Of a stretch of DNA of 64,000 nucleotides, positions 26,348 through 35,799 are shown one piece after another. The stretch's first letter is position 1. Each line of letters opens with the position of its first letter. The stretch covers positions 1 through 64,000 of the forward strand of contig CAZCIX010000003.1 of assembly GCA_964498835.1 (NCBI GenBank), given 5' to 3'. The notes under the pieces were generated by a model. The model made no database searches and was not told where the DNA came from. It saw only the letters and a list, made by a program, of their open reading frames with translations. The stretch comes from JAGKXB01 sp964498835. GTDB taxonomy: Bacteria; Pseudomonadota; Gammaproteobacteria; Burkholderiales; Burkholderiaceae_D. The translations under genes and the position numbers were made by a program.

Positions 26348-26662
26348 CTAACACGGTACTAAAATTGCTTCCTCAGTGTTGGTATAAGTTCCGCTAAGAG
26401 CGTAGCCAAAAAGAAGCGTTGTAGCAATATCTGTCCCTGTTGCTATTCTTTCCTTTCGAAGAGTAGCTCAGAAATTCCCGGCATCAATAATCTCTACTTC
26501 CAGTTGGTCACAAGATAGAGCCTTATCTCATGAGTTGCGCGTTTGCAACGCTGTCGCACTTGCATAAGAACACACAAATATCAGGAGAATTACGGCAAGA
26601 GTTACCTTTTGAATCATATTTTTCACGTATCTTTCTTTTGTCACAGGAGTCACACAATTCAT
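26348..26662 (-). pseudogene. Small exported protein gene broken by two in-frame UGA codons
   Basis: On the minus strand an ATG at 26662 has an ideal AGGAGG upstream and opens a 105-codon frame. It has a signal-peptide-like N-terminus (MIQKVTLAVILLIFVCSYAS, then ATA) and then domain-like pieces (LSCDQLEVEIIDAGNF, RKERIATGTDIATTLLFGY, SGTYTNTEEAI), ending at TAG 26348. Two TGA codons interrupt it (26528-26530 and 26468-26470), while the frame stays intact on both sides. The middle pieces resemble a family of small proteobacterial envelope proteins with a Cys-x-x-Leu-x-x-x-Ile start and a TGTN...GTY.N.EEA motif (from memory, not checked). The usual C-terminal tail appears missing. It is best read as a recently decayed gene. 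The rest of 26284-26734 holds nothing else I can support. Confidence 0.6.
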
Positions 26663-26734
26663 TACAGCCTCCTGAACCTACGCTTCATATATGCACTGCC
26701 TACATCAACTAATATCAACCAATATCAACTTGTA

Positions 26735-27658
26735 TTAGTTTGTGCTACTTTTAACCACTTGCATTGCACTCGCAATCAAGCCACTGATGTCACTTAAATT
26801 AGCAGGCACAATAATAGAGTTATTGGTTTTTGCGAGGTTGGCAAACGCACCAACATACTGTTCTGCCACTTTCAAATTCACTGCATCAGCACCACCTGGC
26901 TCACCAATCGCTGTAGCTGTCATCCGTAAAGCATCCGCGCTTGCTTGTGCAATAGCAATAATGGCAGCAGCTTGACCTTGCGCCAAATTGATAGACGCTT
27001 GTTTTTCCCCCTCGGATCGAGCAATCGACGCTTCACGCTCACCAGTCGCAATATTGATTTGCTCCTGCTTGCGTCCCTCGGAAGCGGCAATTAAGGCGCG
27101 CTTTTCACGCTCCGCCGTAATTTGTGCTTGCATGGCATGCAAAATTTCTTTGGGTGGCGTCAAATCTTTGATTTCATAACGCAACACTTTTACGCCCCAA
27201 TTAGCTGCGGACTCATCAATTGCGCTCACAACACTGGCATTAATATGATCACGCTCCTCAAAAGTCTTATCAAGCTCCATTCTTCCTACCACAGAGCGCA
27301 ACGTGGTTTGTGCTAACTGCGTAATCGCAGCAATGTAATTAGAAGATCCATACGATGCGCGCATAGGATCAGTAACCTGAAAATAGAGAATGCCATCTAC
27401 CTGCAACTGGGTATTGTCTTTGGTAATACAAACCTGTGGGGGTACATCCAGCGGGATTTCTTTCAATACATGCTTGTATGCAATTCTGTCAACAAAAGGC
27501 AAAACAATATTCAACCCCGGGCCCAATGTTGCGTGATACTTTCCCAATCGCTCAACCACCCAGGCATGCTGTTGCGGGACAACGTTAATAGTTTTGACAA
27601 TAAATACAATAGCGACAAAAATGAAAACAAATGCAACATTGCTAAATCCGAATCCCAT
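26735..27658 (-). CDS. SPFH/band-7 membrane protein (stomatin-like, QmcA type)
   Basis: A 307-residue membrane-anchored SPFH protein, the class that forms large oligomers and is linked to membrane microdomains and protease control. One N-terminal transmembrane helix (VAFVFIFVAIVFIVKTI, about residues 8-24) is followed by the band-7 domain (QHAWVVERLGKYHATLGPGL onward) and a C-terminal coiled-coil with AREKRALIAASEGRKQEQIN-type repeats. The NfeD gene lies 66 bases upstream on the same strand; NfeD-SPFH is a standard partner pair. Confidence 0.93.
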   Translation of the reverse strand: MGFGFSNVAFVFIFVAIVFIVKTINVVPQQHAWVVERLGKYHATLGPGLNIVLPFVDRIAYKHVLKEIPLDVPPQVCITKDNTQLQVDGILYFQVTDPMRASYGSSNYIAAITQLAQTTLRSVVGRMELDKTFEERDHINASVVSAIDESAANWGVKVLRYEIKDLTPPKEILHAMQAQITAEREKRALIAASEGRKQEQINIATGEREASIARSEGEKQASINLAQGQAAAIIAIAQASADALRMTATAIGEPGGADAVNLKVAEQYVGAFANLAKTNNSIIVPANLSDISGLIASAMQVVKSSTN

Positions 27659-27724
27659 AATAAGTCCCTACACGAAATTGCTTTTATGTTATCTAACTTA
27701 AACCAATATTTAAATCAACACTTG

Positions 27725-28177
27725 TCAAACATTATTACGACGTTCATTTGAAACAATCAGACAACTGCCGCGCACTTCACGAATAACAAAAAAACCAGCC
27801 TTAGGTATAGAATCCTTCACCAATTCCACATCCCACATGGCACCCCTATACATCACACGTGCCCTGCTTTTTTCATCATCGCCAATTTTCCAAATATCGA
27901 CCGTAATCGACTGACCAATATCCATGTTTACATTGGGATCACCAAGCACATTGGATTTACTCGCTTTGCCATACTTGCTACGACGAAAAACGTAAGTAGC
28001 GCAAATACCAATTACCGCTGCAACAACATATTGCATAGCAATGCCAGCACCCAACCATGCCGCCGCCCCAGCCGATGCAAAACCCACAGCTATCATCAGC
28101 AAGTAAAAAGTCCCCGTCAGCATTTCCAATATGACGAGAACCCCTGCCCATATCAACCACGTCATCCAAACCACCAT
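27725..28177 (-). CDS. NfeD family protein
   Basis: Short NfeD protein (150 residues) with hydrophobic N-terminal segments (about residues 5-70: MTWLIWAGVLVILEMLTGTF, then FASAGAAAWLGAGIAM and YVVAAVIGICATYVF) and a C-terminal OB-fold domain (about 85-145, with GQSITVDIWK and YRGAMWDVELV). It works with the adjacent SPFH protein in membrane quality control or microdomain organisation. The precise role is unproven. Confidence 0.9.
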   Translation of the reverse strand: MVVWMTWLIWAGVLVILEMLTGTFYLLMIAVGFASAGAAAWLGAGIAMQYVVAAVIGICATYVFRRSKYGKASKSNVLGDPNVNMDIGQSITVDIWKIGDDEKSRARVMYRGAMWDVELVKDSIPKAGFFVIREVRGSCLIVSNERRNNV

Positions 28178-28222
28178 TGTTTTCCTTGTTGCATCATTTC
28201 AGATCGTACTAAATTAATTAAA

Positions 28223-29545
28223 TTAATTTAATGCTTCCAATCGTATTTTGGTCACTGTTCCGACCACTGTAGGCAAGGCTTCAATCGTGGCAATTGCTGC
28301 CATGATATTTTTTTCCTGTGTTTGATGCGTCAGCATAATGATGTCAGTTTGTGTTTCACCCTCTGCTGGTTCTTTTTGCAACATGGCATCAATCGAAATC
28401 GTGGCATCAGCCAAAATGCGAGTGATATCAGCCAGCACACCGGGCAAATCAGCGACTTGTATGCGCAAGTAATAGCTGGTAGTGATTTCAGATATCGCTA
28501 AGACAGGAATATCGTTGATGGCATTGGGTTGGAATGCTAAATGCGGTACCCGATGTTCAGGATCAGCCGTCGCCAAGCGCGTAATATCGACCAAATCAGC
28601 AATCACAGCCGATGCCGTTGGCTCAGAGCCAGCACCTTTGCCGTAATACAAAGTCGCACCAACTGCATCACCTTGTACCAGCACTGCATTCATCGCGCCT
28701 TCTACATTCGCAATCAAACGTTTGGTAGGAATCAACGTCGGATGCACGCGCAACTCGATACCTTCCACGCCGTTGACTAACGCACGTCGTGTAATCCCTA
28801 ACAACTTGATGCGATAACCCAATTGTTCCGCATAGCGAATATCCACCGCTTGTAAATACTGAATACCTTCCACGTAGGCCTTATTAAATTGCACCGGAAT
28901 GCCAAATGCAATTGCTGACATCAACGTTGCCTTGTGCGCTGCGTCCATGCCTTCAATATCAAAAGTTGGGTCAGCTTCGGCATAGCCTAACCGCTGCGCA
29001 TCTTTGAGCGCAGTAGCAAAATCTAACCCCTTGTCACGCATTTCCGACAAGATGAAATTGGTGGTGCCATTGATGATACCTGCGATCCATTGAATACGAT
29101 TTGCGGTCAAACCTTCGCGCAATGCCTTGATGATAGGAATACCACCTGCCACTGCAGCTTCAAACGCCACCATCACCCCCTTGTCTTGTGCAGCTTTGAA
29201 AATCTCATTGCCGTGCACAGCCAACAAAGCTTTGTTGGCCGTTACTACATGCTTGCCATTAGCAATCGCTTGCAATACCAATTCTTTAGCGATGCCATAA
29301 CCACCAATTAATTCGATGACAATATCAATATCAGGATGATTGACGACTTCACGGGCGTCATTCACCACCATGCATTGGCCATTGGTAATTTGCTTTGCAC
29401 GTGCCACATCCAAATCAGCAACCATAGCAATTTCAATCCCGCGACCAGCGCGACGCATGATTTCTTCTTGGTTACGTTGCAAAACCTGGAATGTCCCTGC
29501 ACCTACTGTGCCTATGCCTAGCAAACCTACTTTGATCGATTTCAT
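28223..29545 (-). CDS. hom: Homoserine dehydrogenase
   Basis: NAD(P)-dependent reduction of aspartate semialdehyde to homoserine, the branch point to threonine, methionine and isoleucine. 440 residues, single-function form with no fused aspartokinase. N-terminal dinucleotide motif GLLGIGTVGAG. Catalytic-domain segments EAAVAGGIPII and GIINGTTNFIL are present. A C-terminal ACT domain (about 355-435, YYLRIQVADLPGVLADITRI) gives likely threonine feedback. It lies 53 bases downstream of the AlaA-type aminotransferase, an order common in Burkholderiales. Confidence 0.97.
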   Translation of the reverse strand: MKSIKVGLLGIGTVGAGTFQVLQRNQEEIMRRAGRGIEIAMVADLDVARAKQITNGQCMVVNDAREVVNHPDIDIVIELIGGYGIAKELVLQAIANGKHVVTANKALLAVHGNEIFKAAQDKGVMVAFEAAVAGGIPIIKALREGLTANRIQWIAGIINGTTNFILSEMRDKGLDFATALKDAQRLGYAEADPTFDIEGMDAAHKATLMSAIAFGIPVQFNKAYVEGIQYLQAVDIRYAEQLGYRIKLLGITRRALVNGVEGIELRVHPTLIPTKRLIANVEGAMNAVLVQGDAVGATLYYGKGAGSEPTASAVIADLVDITRLATADPEHRVPHLAFQPNAINDIPVLAISEITTSYYLRIQVADLPGVLADITRILADATISIDAMLQKEPAEGETQTDIIMLTHQTQEKNIMAAIATIEALPTVVGTVTKIRLEALN

Positions 29546-29598
29546 AAACTTGATATTTTCTATATTTTAAAAATGATAAAAAAACTACCCTACGACGC

Positions 29599-30831
29599 TC
29601 AAACTGAAATTGCGTGACGCTTGCGATAACCTTCCAGAAAGCGTGCAATACGATTCAATGCTTCTGTCAAATCATCCGCGTTAGGTAAAAAGACCAAACG
29701 AAAATGATCAGGACTAATCCAATTAAATCCCGTACCTTGTACGATCAAGACCTTTTCTTCTGCCAATAACTCATAGGCAAACTGCTGATCGTCAGCAATC
29801 GGATACATCTTTGGGTCCAGGCGTGGAAACATATACAACGCCGCTTTGGGCTTGACGCACGTGACGCCAGGAATATCTGTCAACAATTGATATGCCAAAT
29901 CACGTTGTTTGCGTAAGCGGCCTCCAGGCGCCACCAAGTCATCAATACTTTGATAACCACCCAACGCTGTTTGAATAGCAGATTGCCCCAAAGTGTTGGC
30001 ACACAAACGCATTGATGCCAACATATTCAGGCCTTCAATATAATCCTTGGCATGTCTTTTCTCCCCCGACACCACCATCCAACCAGCGCGATAACCACAA
30101 GAACGGTAATTTTTAGATAAACCATTCAAGGTAATACACAACACATCATCTGCTAGTGACGCAATCGAAACATGGGTTTCCTCATCATATAAAATCTTGT
30201 CGTAAATTTCATCCGCATAGACAATCAGCTGATGCTGACGCGCGACCTCAATAATTTGCTGTAACACTTCAACTGGATACAAAGCACCCGTTGGATTATT
30301 GGGATTGATGATGACGATTGCCTTGGTATTTGAGGTAATTTTCTTTTTGATGTCATCAATATCTGGCAACCAGCCAGATTGCTCATCGCAGACATAATGA
30401 ACGGGTTTTCCACCAGACAAACTCACTGCGGCCGTCCACAATGGATAATCAGGCGCTGGTACCAACACCTCATCCCCAGTATTTAACAAAGCATTCATCG
30501 CCATCACGATCAATTCAGACGCGCCATTCCCAAGATAAATATCTTCGATAGTCACACCAGTAATATTTTTGGCTTGCGAATAATGCATGATCGCCTTGCG
30601 CGGCGCAAACAGACCTTTGGAATCGGTGTAACCCGCGGCTTGATGCAAATTCAAGATCATGTCGCGCACAATTTCATCAGGAGGGTCAAAACCAAATACG
30701 GCCAAATTACCGATATTTAATTTAATAATTTTGTGTCCTTGCTCTTCCATTTCCCTGGATTTTTGTAGCACAGGACCACGGATGTCGTAACAGACATCAG
30801 CCAATTTATTTGATTTGATAATCGGTCGCAA
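29599..30831 (-). CDS. alaA: AlaA-type PLP aminotransferase
   Basis: Class I/II aminotransferase closest to AlaA (glutamate-pyruvate transaminase) by motif. 410 residues. Visible features are the N-terminal IRGPVLQKSREMEEQGHKII, cofactor-contact segment NPNNPTGALYP, Tyr/Asp in VYADEIYDKILYD and the PLP-lysine region NGLSKNYRSCGYRAGW. The start is TTG at 30831, with AGGAG seven bases upstream deciding it. hom follows on the same strand. Confidence 0.9.
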   Translation of the reverse strand: MRPIIKSNKLADVCYDIRGPVLQKSREMEEQGHKIIKLNIGNLAVFGFDPPDEIVRDMILNLHQAAGYTDSKGLFAPRKAIMHYSQAKNITGVTIEDIYLGNGASELIVMAMNALLNTGDEVLVPAPDYPLWTAAVSLSGGKPVHYVCDEQSGWLPDIDDIKKKITSNTKAIVIINPNNPTGALYPVEVLQQIIEVARQHQLIVYADEIYDKILYDEETHVSIASLADDVLCITLNGLSKNYRSCGYRAGWMVVSGEKRHAKDYIEGLNMLASMRLCANTLGQSAIQTALGGYQSIDDLVAPGGRLRKQRDLAYQLLTDIPGVTCVKPKAALYMFPRLDPKMYPIADDQQFAYELLAEEKVLIVQGTGFNWISPDHFRLVFLPNADDLTEALNRIARFLEGYRKRHAISV

Positions 30832-31089
30832 AACGCAACTCCTTTGTTTTATGCTTAATTCTGCTTATTTTTAGCTGTTTTTTATGCGGAGACTCTGGTG
30901 AAAAAAGATGCTATCAAGCATCGCATGCTGCAGCGCGAAAACGACCATTTTGCCGAAAACGCCTTGTTTTATCAATCTAAAAGCAAGGCTTTAGGAAGGA
31001 AAAATACTACAAAAACGATACAATACGACATCTTGCGCGCCCTAAGTTTTTAGCAAACTTTGGCGAACTACATAATTGACACATGATAC

Positions 31090-31479
31090 ATGAAACTACA
31101 TCCCACCCTTACTCCACCTAACCAGCACTATCAAACCGTCACTGCATATGATGAAAATAGCGTTGAAATCAATGGTATACGTTTTTCACATAGCTTAGTA
31201 GTGCTACCCAAAGTCGCCCCAGTAACATGGCCTGTAGAAAATTTTGCCAATCTAAATCCTGAACACCTCGCTCAAATTGAGGCCAACAAACCGGATGTCG
31301 TCATTTTTGGAACCGGTCAACGCCAGCGCTTCATTCACCCTCAACTGATAGCAAAATTAGCCGAAAAACGCATAGGAGTAGAATGCATGAATAATCAGGC
31401 AGCATGTCGTACGTACAACATATTAATGGCTGAAGATCGTAACGTTGCTTTGGCATTGTTATTTGAAGACGTAGCTTAA
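31090..31479 (+). CDS. Mth938-like domain protein
   Basis: A 129-residue protein of the Mth938/NDUFAF3-like family (DUF498). The mitochondrial relative is a complex I assembly factor, but the bacterial role is not established. Family features: GIRFSHSLVVLPKVAPVTWPV and DVVIFGTGQRQRFIHPQL, then IGVECMNNQAACRTYNIL. It is the first gene of a long plus-strand run ahead of arnT (59-base gap), but the functional link to lipid A modification is only by position. Confidence 0.88.
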   Translation: MKLHPTLTPPNQHYQTVTAYDENSVEINGIRFSHSLVVLPKVAPVTWPVENFANLNPEHLAQIEANKPDVVIFGTGQRQRFIHPQLIAKLAEKRIGVECMNNQAACRTYNILMAEDRNVALALLFEDVA

Positions 31480-31538
31480 AACCAGCGATAACAATCACAC
31501 CACCAATCTCATCAATCCAACACCAACGATAGCAAAAC

Positions 31539-33230
31539 ATGAAGAATCATTCACCTTTGCCCAAATCCGTTATCTGGGTACTGTTTTCTATTTTTTCTGT
31601 ACTTTGGTTTTACTTTCTAGGAACACGCACGCTTGTTCCTACCGATGAAGGACGTTACGCTGAAATGGCGCGTGAAATGCTGGCCAGCGGTGACTGGATT
31701 ACCACACGCTTAAATGGCATCAAGTATTTTGAAAAACCACCGCTACAAACCTGGATGAATGCACTGACCTTCCATTTTTTTGGCTTGGGTGAATGGCAAG
31801 CCAGATTTTGGACAGGCTTATGTGGTTTTATGGGAATTCTGCTCTCTGCTTATGCCAGCAAAAAAGTATTCAACCCACGCGTAGGTTTTTATGCTGGTTT
31901 GGTATTGGCATCAAGTTTTTGGTGGTTAGCACTAGGTCACATCAACACTTTGGACATGGGTTTGTCCGGTATGATGACAATCACTCTGTGTGGCTTATTA
32001 ATCGCGCAACGCTCGGATGCGAGCAAAAATGAACAACGCAATTGGATGCTGGTTTGCTGGGCTGGCATGGCGTTGGCCGTGTTGTCAAAAGGCCTAATTG
32101 GCATGGTTTTACCAGGCACTGTGTTGGTGTTGTATACCTTGCTCGCACGGGACTGGAATATTTGGCGACGTCTGCATTTGGTGAAAGGATTGCTGCTATT
32201 TTTCCTGATTACCACGCCGTGGTTTGTACTGGTTTCACTCAAAAATCCTGAATTCCCGCATTTCTTTTTCGTTCATGAGCATTTCCAACGTTTTTTAACC
32301 AAGGTTCACCATAGAGAAGGCCCTTGGTATTACTTTATTCCTCTTTTGTTGGGGGGCATCGTACCTTGGTTAGCCGTCTTATTTCCAAGTTTGGTCCATA
32401 GCTGGTTTCATAAAAACACGGACTCCCAACCCATACATTTTTCATTTAAACCCAAGCATTTACTGATTATTTGGTCTGGATTTATCTTTTTCTTCTTTAG
32501 CTACTCCAGCTCCAAATTGCCTTCTTATATTTTGCCTATTTTCCCAGCGCTGGCGATTTTAATTGCCGCATATCTAGAAACAGCATCGCGCAAAATGTGG
32601 GCTATAACCAGTCTGGTTGTCGTATTAATGGGGGGCATTGGATTAGCGTTCACCAATCGGATTGTTAATCTAGCCAAAGATCCAATGGAAGCCGCACTGT
32701 ATCAGGCCTTTCAACCATGGGTCATGGCGGCTTGCATCGTTGCATTAATAGGCTCTGGTTTGACTCTTTGCATTCTCTTCAATAAAAAATCACAGGATTT
32801 ACCACGCGACTGGGCTGCTATCACACTGGCAGTCACAGGTTTTATGACTGGTCAATTATTGATGACGGGTTCTGAGTCACATGGTCATTACCGTTCTGGA
32901 TTGCCTTTAGTGCCAGCAATCCAAGCTGAATTACAACCAGAAACAAAGATTTATGCGGTCGGTTTATACGATCAAACCATGCCATTTTATCTACGCCGCA
33001 CCATGATATTGGTGGAGCATATGGATGAACTAGAATTTGGTTTAAAACAACAACCCGAGTTATGGCTGCCTAATCGTGAAATGTTTATCCAAAAATGGAT
33101 CCAAGGGCCTAAAGCCATTGCGATTACACGTCCGGCTATCTTTGCCGATTTGCAAAAACGCAATCTCCCGATGCGCGTGTTGGCTCAAGATACACGCCGG
33201 ATTGTGATTACCAATGATTTAAAAAAATAA
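31539..33230 (+). CDS. arnT: ArnT-like lipid A Ara4N transferase
   Basis: Membrane glycosyltransferase (GT83/PMT superfamily) that moves 4-amino-4-deoxy-L-arabinose from undecaprenyl phosphate to lipid A phosphates on the periplasmic side, lowering binding of polymyxin and other cationic peptides. 563 residues with many transmembrane segments in the N-terminal two-thirds. The early loop has the typical PTDEGRYAEMAREMLASGDW (acidic catalytic residues) and LNGIKYFEKPPLQTW, and a later VHEHFQRFLTKVHHREGPWY loop. The arn context supports the name. Confidence 0.93.
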   Translation: MKNHSPLPKSVIWVLFSIFSVLWFYFLGTRTLVPTDEGRYAEMAREMLASGDWITTRLNGIKYFEKPPLQTWMNALTFHFFGLGEWQARFWTGLCGFMGILLSAYASKKVFNPRVGFYAGLVLASSFWWLALGHINTLDMGLSGMMTITLCGLLIAQRSDASKNEQRNWMLVCWAGMALAVLSKGLIGMVLPGTVLVLYTLLARDWNIWRRLHLVKGLLLFFLITTPWFVLVSLKNPEFPHFFFVHEHFQRFLTKVHHREGPWYYFIPLLLGGIVPWLAVLFPSLVHSWFHKNTDSQPIHFSFKPKHLLIIWSGFIFFFFSYSSSKLPSYILPIFPALAILIAAYLETASRKMWAITSLVVVLMGGIGLAFTNRIVNLAKDPMEAALYQAFQPWVMAACIVALIGSGLTLCILFNKKSQDLPRDWAAITLAVTGFMTGQLLMTGSESHGHYRSGLPLVPAIQAELQPETKIYAVGLYDQTMPFYLRRTMILVEHMDELEFGLKQQPELWLPNREMFIQKWIQGPKAIAITRPAIFADLQKRNLPMRVLAQDTRRIVITNDLKK

Positions 33231-33238
33231 AATAATCT

Positions 33239-33616
33239 ATGAATTTATCTACATTCGGCTTTATTTTATCGGGCATTTGCTTAAATGCAGCCGCGCAGTT
33301 ATTACTCAAAGCTGGCACCAATGCGGTCGGTGCCATTCATCTATCCATGGCCAATTGGTTCGCTACCGGTATGAAATTGATCACACAATTGCCCATTCTG
33401 GCTGGTTTGACCTGTTATGTCGTATCAGTCGTAGTTTGGATTATTGGATTATCACGTGTTGACGTCACGATCGCTTATCCCTTGCTTTCGCTCGGCTACA
33501 TTTTGAATGCCATAGGTGCTTGGTATTTTTTGGGCGAAGCTATGTCGTATCAACGTATGTTAGCTATCGCCATCATCATTGTTGGTGTTGCAATGCTTAT
33601 TAGAAGCGGAAATTAA
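33239..33616 (+). CDS. SMR-type flippase subunit (ArnE/ArnF-like)
   Basis: A 125-residue, four-helix small multidrug resistance-type protein. In the enteric arn operon the pair ArnE and ArnF flips undecaprenyl-P-Ara4N across the inner membrane. Here only one such gene is present, so it may act as a homodimer or with a distant partner. Helices are seen at about 5-22, 45-70, 75-98 and 103-121, with the SMR-type SRVDVTIAYPLLSLGYILNA motif. It starts eight bases after arnT. Confidence 0.85.
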   Translation: MNLSTFGFILSGICLNAAAQLLLKAGTNAVGAIHLSMANWFATGMKLITQLPILAGLTCYVVSVVVWIIGLSRVDVTIAYPLLSLGYILNAIGAWYFLGEAMSYQRMLAIAIIIVGVAMLIRSGN

Positions 33617-33673
33617 TCATTTAAGAATTTAAAAGTTAGCACCTACAACTTCTTACCACCCAAATATAAAGAT

Positions 33674-34837
33674 ATGAACAGCAACGCTACCGTACCTGTC
33701 CTACCATTTTTACCCTTTTCTAAACCCAGCATAGACGAAGCGACAATCGCTGCTGTGAGTGAAGTTTTACGCTCTGGTTGGATTACTAGCGGGCCCAAAG
33801 TACAGGAATTTGAGACGCTGTTATCCAACTATTTTGGTGGTCGCCCAGTACGTACTTTTAATTCCGGCACCTGCACCATGGCAATCGCCTTACGAATTGC
33901 TGGCATAGGCCCTGGTGACGAAGTAATCACAACGCCTATTTCATGGATTGCCACCGCCAACGTCATTCTTGAAGTCGGTGCCACGCCCGTATTTGCTGAT
34001 ATCGATTCAGTAACGCGCAATATCGATTTGGATCAAGTTGAAGCCGCCATTACGCCACGCACCAAAGCGATCATTCCGGTTTATTTAGGCGGCTTACCCG
34101 TTGATATGGATAAGTTGTACGCGATTGCCAAAAAACACAATTTGCGCGTGATTGAAGATGCTGCGCAAGCGATCGGTTCTAGTTGGAAAGGACAGCGTAT
34201 AGGCGCATTGGGCGATTTGGTGTCGTTTAGCTTTCAAGCCAATAAAAACATTACGACTGCTGAAGGTGGTTGCCTGGTACTCAATAACGCAGAAGAAGCA
34301 CGCCTGGCGGAAAAATACCGTTTGCAAGGCGTCAGCCGTACCGGTTTTGACGGCATTGATGTGGATGTGCTGGGTGGAAAATACAATATGACCGACATTG
34401 CTGCCGTTATCGGTTTAGGCCAAATGACACATCTTGAAGCGATTACACAACATCGTCGTGCCTTGGCACAACATTACTTCAGGACTTTTGGCACAACATT
34501 TGAAGCTCAAACAGGGGCGCAATTACCCCCGATGAATTTTGAAGATAGCAACTGGCATCTGTTTCAAATCATCTTGCCCAAGCAAATCAAGCGCGCTGAT
34601 TTCATGGAAAAAATGCTGGAACACAACATCGGCATCGGCTACCATTACGCGCCCATCCACTTGTTTACCCTATATCGTCAACGTGGCTTCAAAGAAGGCA
34701 TGTTCCCACATGCTGAACACATTGGACGTCAAACAGTCACATTGCCATTGTTTTATACACTGACAAAAACGGACGTCGAACGTGTAGTCAACGCTGTCAA
34801 ATCCGTCATGTATACGTTAAACAACTCAAATAATTAA
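33674..34837 (+). CDS. arnB: UDP-Ara4O aminotransferase
   Basis: PLP enzyme of the DegT/DnrJ/EryC1/StrS family that converts UDP-L-Ara4O to UDP-L-Ara4N with glutamate as donor. 387 residues. Visible are FSKPSIDEATIAAVSEVLRS and GWITSGPKVQEFE at the start, VIEDAAQAIGSSWKG, the PLP-lysine segment SFQANKNITTAEGGCLV (Lys in QANKN), and NWHLFQIILP. Neighbours on both sides are arn genes. Confidence 0.94.
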   Translation: MNSNATVPVLPFLPFSKPSIDEATIAAVSEVLRSGWITSGPKVQEFETLLSNYFGGRPVRTFNSGTCTMAIALRIAGIGPGDEVITTPISWIATANVILEVGATPVFADIDSVTRNIDLDQVEAAITPRTKAIIPVYLGGLPVDMDKLYAIAKKHNLRVIEDAAQAIGSSWKGQRIGALGDLVSFSFQANKNITTAEGGCLVLNNAEEARLAEKYRLQGVSRTGFDGIDVDVLGGKYNMTDIAAVIGLGQMTHLEAITQHRRALAQHYFRTFGTTFEAQTGAQLPPMNFEDSNWHLFQIILPKQIKRADFMEKMLEHNIGIGYHYAPIHLFTLYRQRGFKEGMFPHAEHIGRQTVTLPLFYTLTKTDVERVVNAVKSVMYTLNNSNN

Positions 34838-34845
34838 TCCATTAA

Positions 34846-35799
34846 ATGAAACCCGAACTCTCCGTCGTCATCCCGGTTTATAACGAAGAGGCTGGTCTGA
34901 GCCAACTTTTTAATCGTCTTTATCCTGCACTTAATGCACTGAACTTGTCTTACGAAATTATTTTCGTCAACGATGGCAGCAGAGACAATTCAGTTTCTAT
35001 CTTGGCGCAACAATTTCAACTCCGTCCCGACGTGACGCGCGTCATTTTATTCAATGGCAATTATGGCCAGCATATGGCCATCCTGGCGGGTTTTGAAGCA
35101 ACACGTGGGGACATCATCGTGACGCTTGATGCCGACTTGCAAAATCCACCAGAAGAGATTGGTAAATTGATTGAAAAAATGCGTGAAGGTTATGACTACG
35201 TTGGTTCGATACGGCGCGTACGTCAAGACTCGGCATGGCGCACTATTGCCTCCAAAGCAATGAATCGTTTAAGAGAAAACATCACCCATATCAAAATCAC
35301 TGATCAGGGCAATATGTTGCGCGCATATGGGCGCAATGTGATTGATTTGATTAACCAATGCGCAGAAGTCAATACCTTTGTTCCAGCATTAGCCTATACC
35401 TTTGCACGCAAACCCACTGAAGTTGTAGTCGAACACGAAGAACGTGCAGCAGGTGTTTCCAAATATTCTTTGTATAGCTTGATACGCCTTAATTTCGATC
35501 TGATTACCGGCTTCTCTCTCGTACCTTTACAATTCTTCTCGATACTGGGTATGTTTTTATCCGTCGGTTCGGCTGCCCTCGTTGTTTTGCTATTGATTCG
35601 ACGCTTCTTACTCGGCGCAGAAGCGGAAGGTTTATTTACCCTGTTTGCCATCGCATTTTTCTTGATGGGTGTGATTTTGTTTGGCATTGGCTTAGTAGGC
35701 GAATACGTGGGGCGTATCCTACAACAAGTCAGAGCACGACCACGTTATGTCGTGCAAACCATTTTGCAACAAACCCAAAACGATCAAAAACATGACTAA
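34846..35799 (+). CDS. arnC: Undecaprenyl-phosphate Ara4FN transferase
   Basis: GT2 glycosyltransferase moving 4-deoxy-4-formamido-arabinose from UDP to undecaprenyl phosphate at the inner membrane. 317 residues. N-terminal GT-A domain with LSVVIPVYNEEAGL and the DXD-type TLDADLQNPPEEI. Two C-terminal transmembrane helices at about 230-255 and 265-290. Its stop overlaps the next ATG by eight bases, indicating coupling with the formyltransferase. Confidence 0.94.
   Translation: MKPELSVVIPVYNEEAGLSQLFNRLYPALNALNLSYEIIFVNDGSRDNSVSILAQQFQLRPDVTRVILFNGNYGQHMAILAGFEATRGDIIVTLDADLQNPPEEIGKLIEKMREGYDYVGSIRRVRQDSAWRTIASKAMNRLRENITHIKITDQGNMLRAYGRNVIDLINQCAEVNTFVPALAYTFARKPTEVVVEHEERAAGVSKYSLYSLIRLNFDLITGFSLVPLQFFSILGMFLSVGSAALVVLLLIRRFLLGAEAEGLFTLFAIAFFLMGVILFGIGLVGEYVGRILQQVRARPRYVVQTILQQTQNDQKHD

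Noticed and set aside
26468..26530. Possible UGA recoding (selenocysteine) in the small exported protein gene
   Set aside because: Two UGA codons without a visible SECIS-like hairpin after either, no selenoprotein family match and a truncated C-terminus favour a pseudogene.
26530..26712. Plus-strand 60-residue frame in the gap after tRNA-Ser
   Set aside because: The minus strand of the same DNA carries a Shine-Dalgarno, ATG, signal peptide and domain pieces, which explains the region better as a pseudogene.
30854..30870. CTTAAT-N5-TTATTT as a PmrA box for the arn genes
   Set aside because: Only one arm fits the consensus, and it is 220 bases from the first arn-run gene and next to the divergent alaA start. 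Likely chance.
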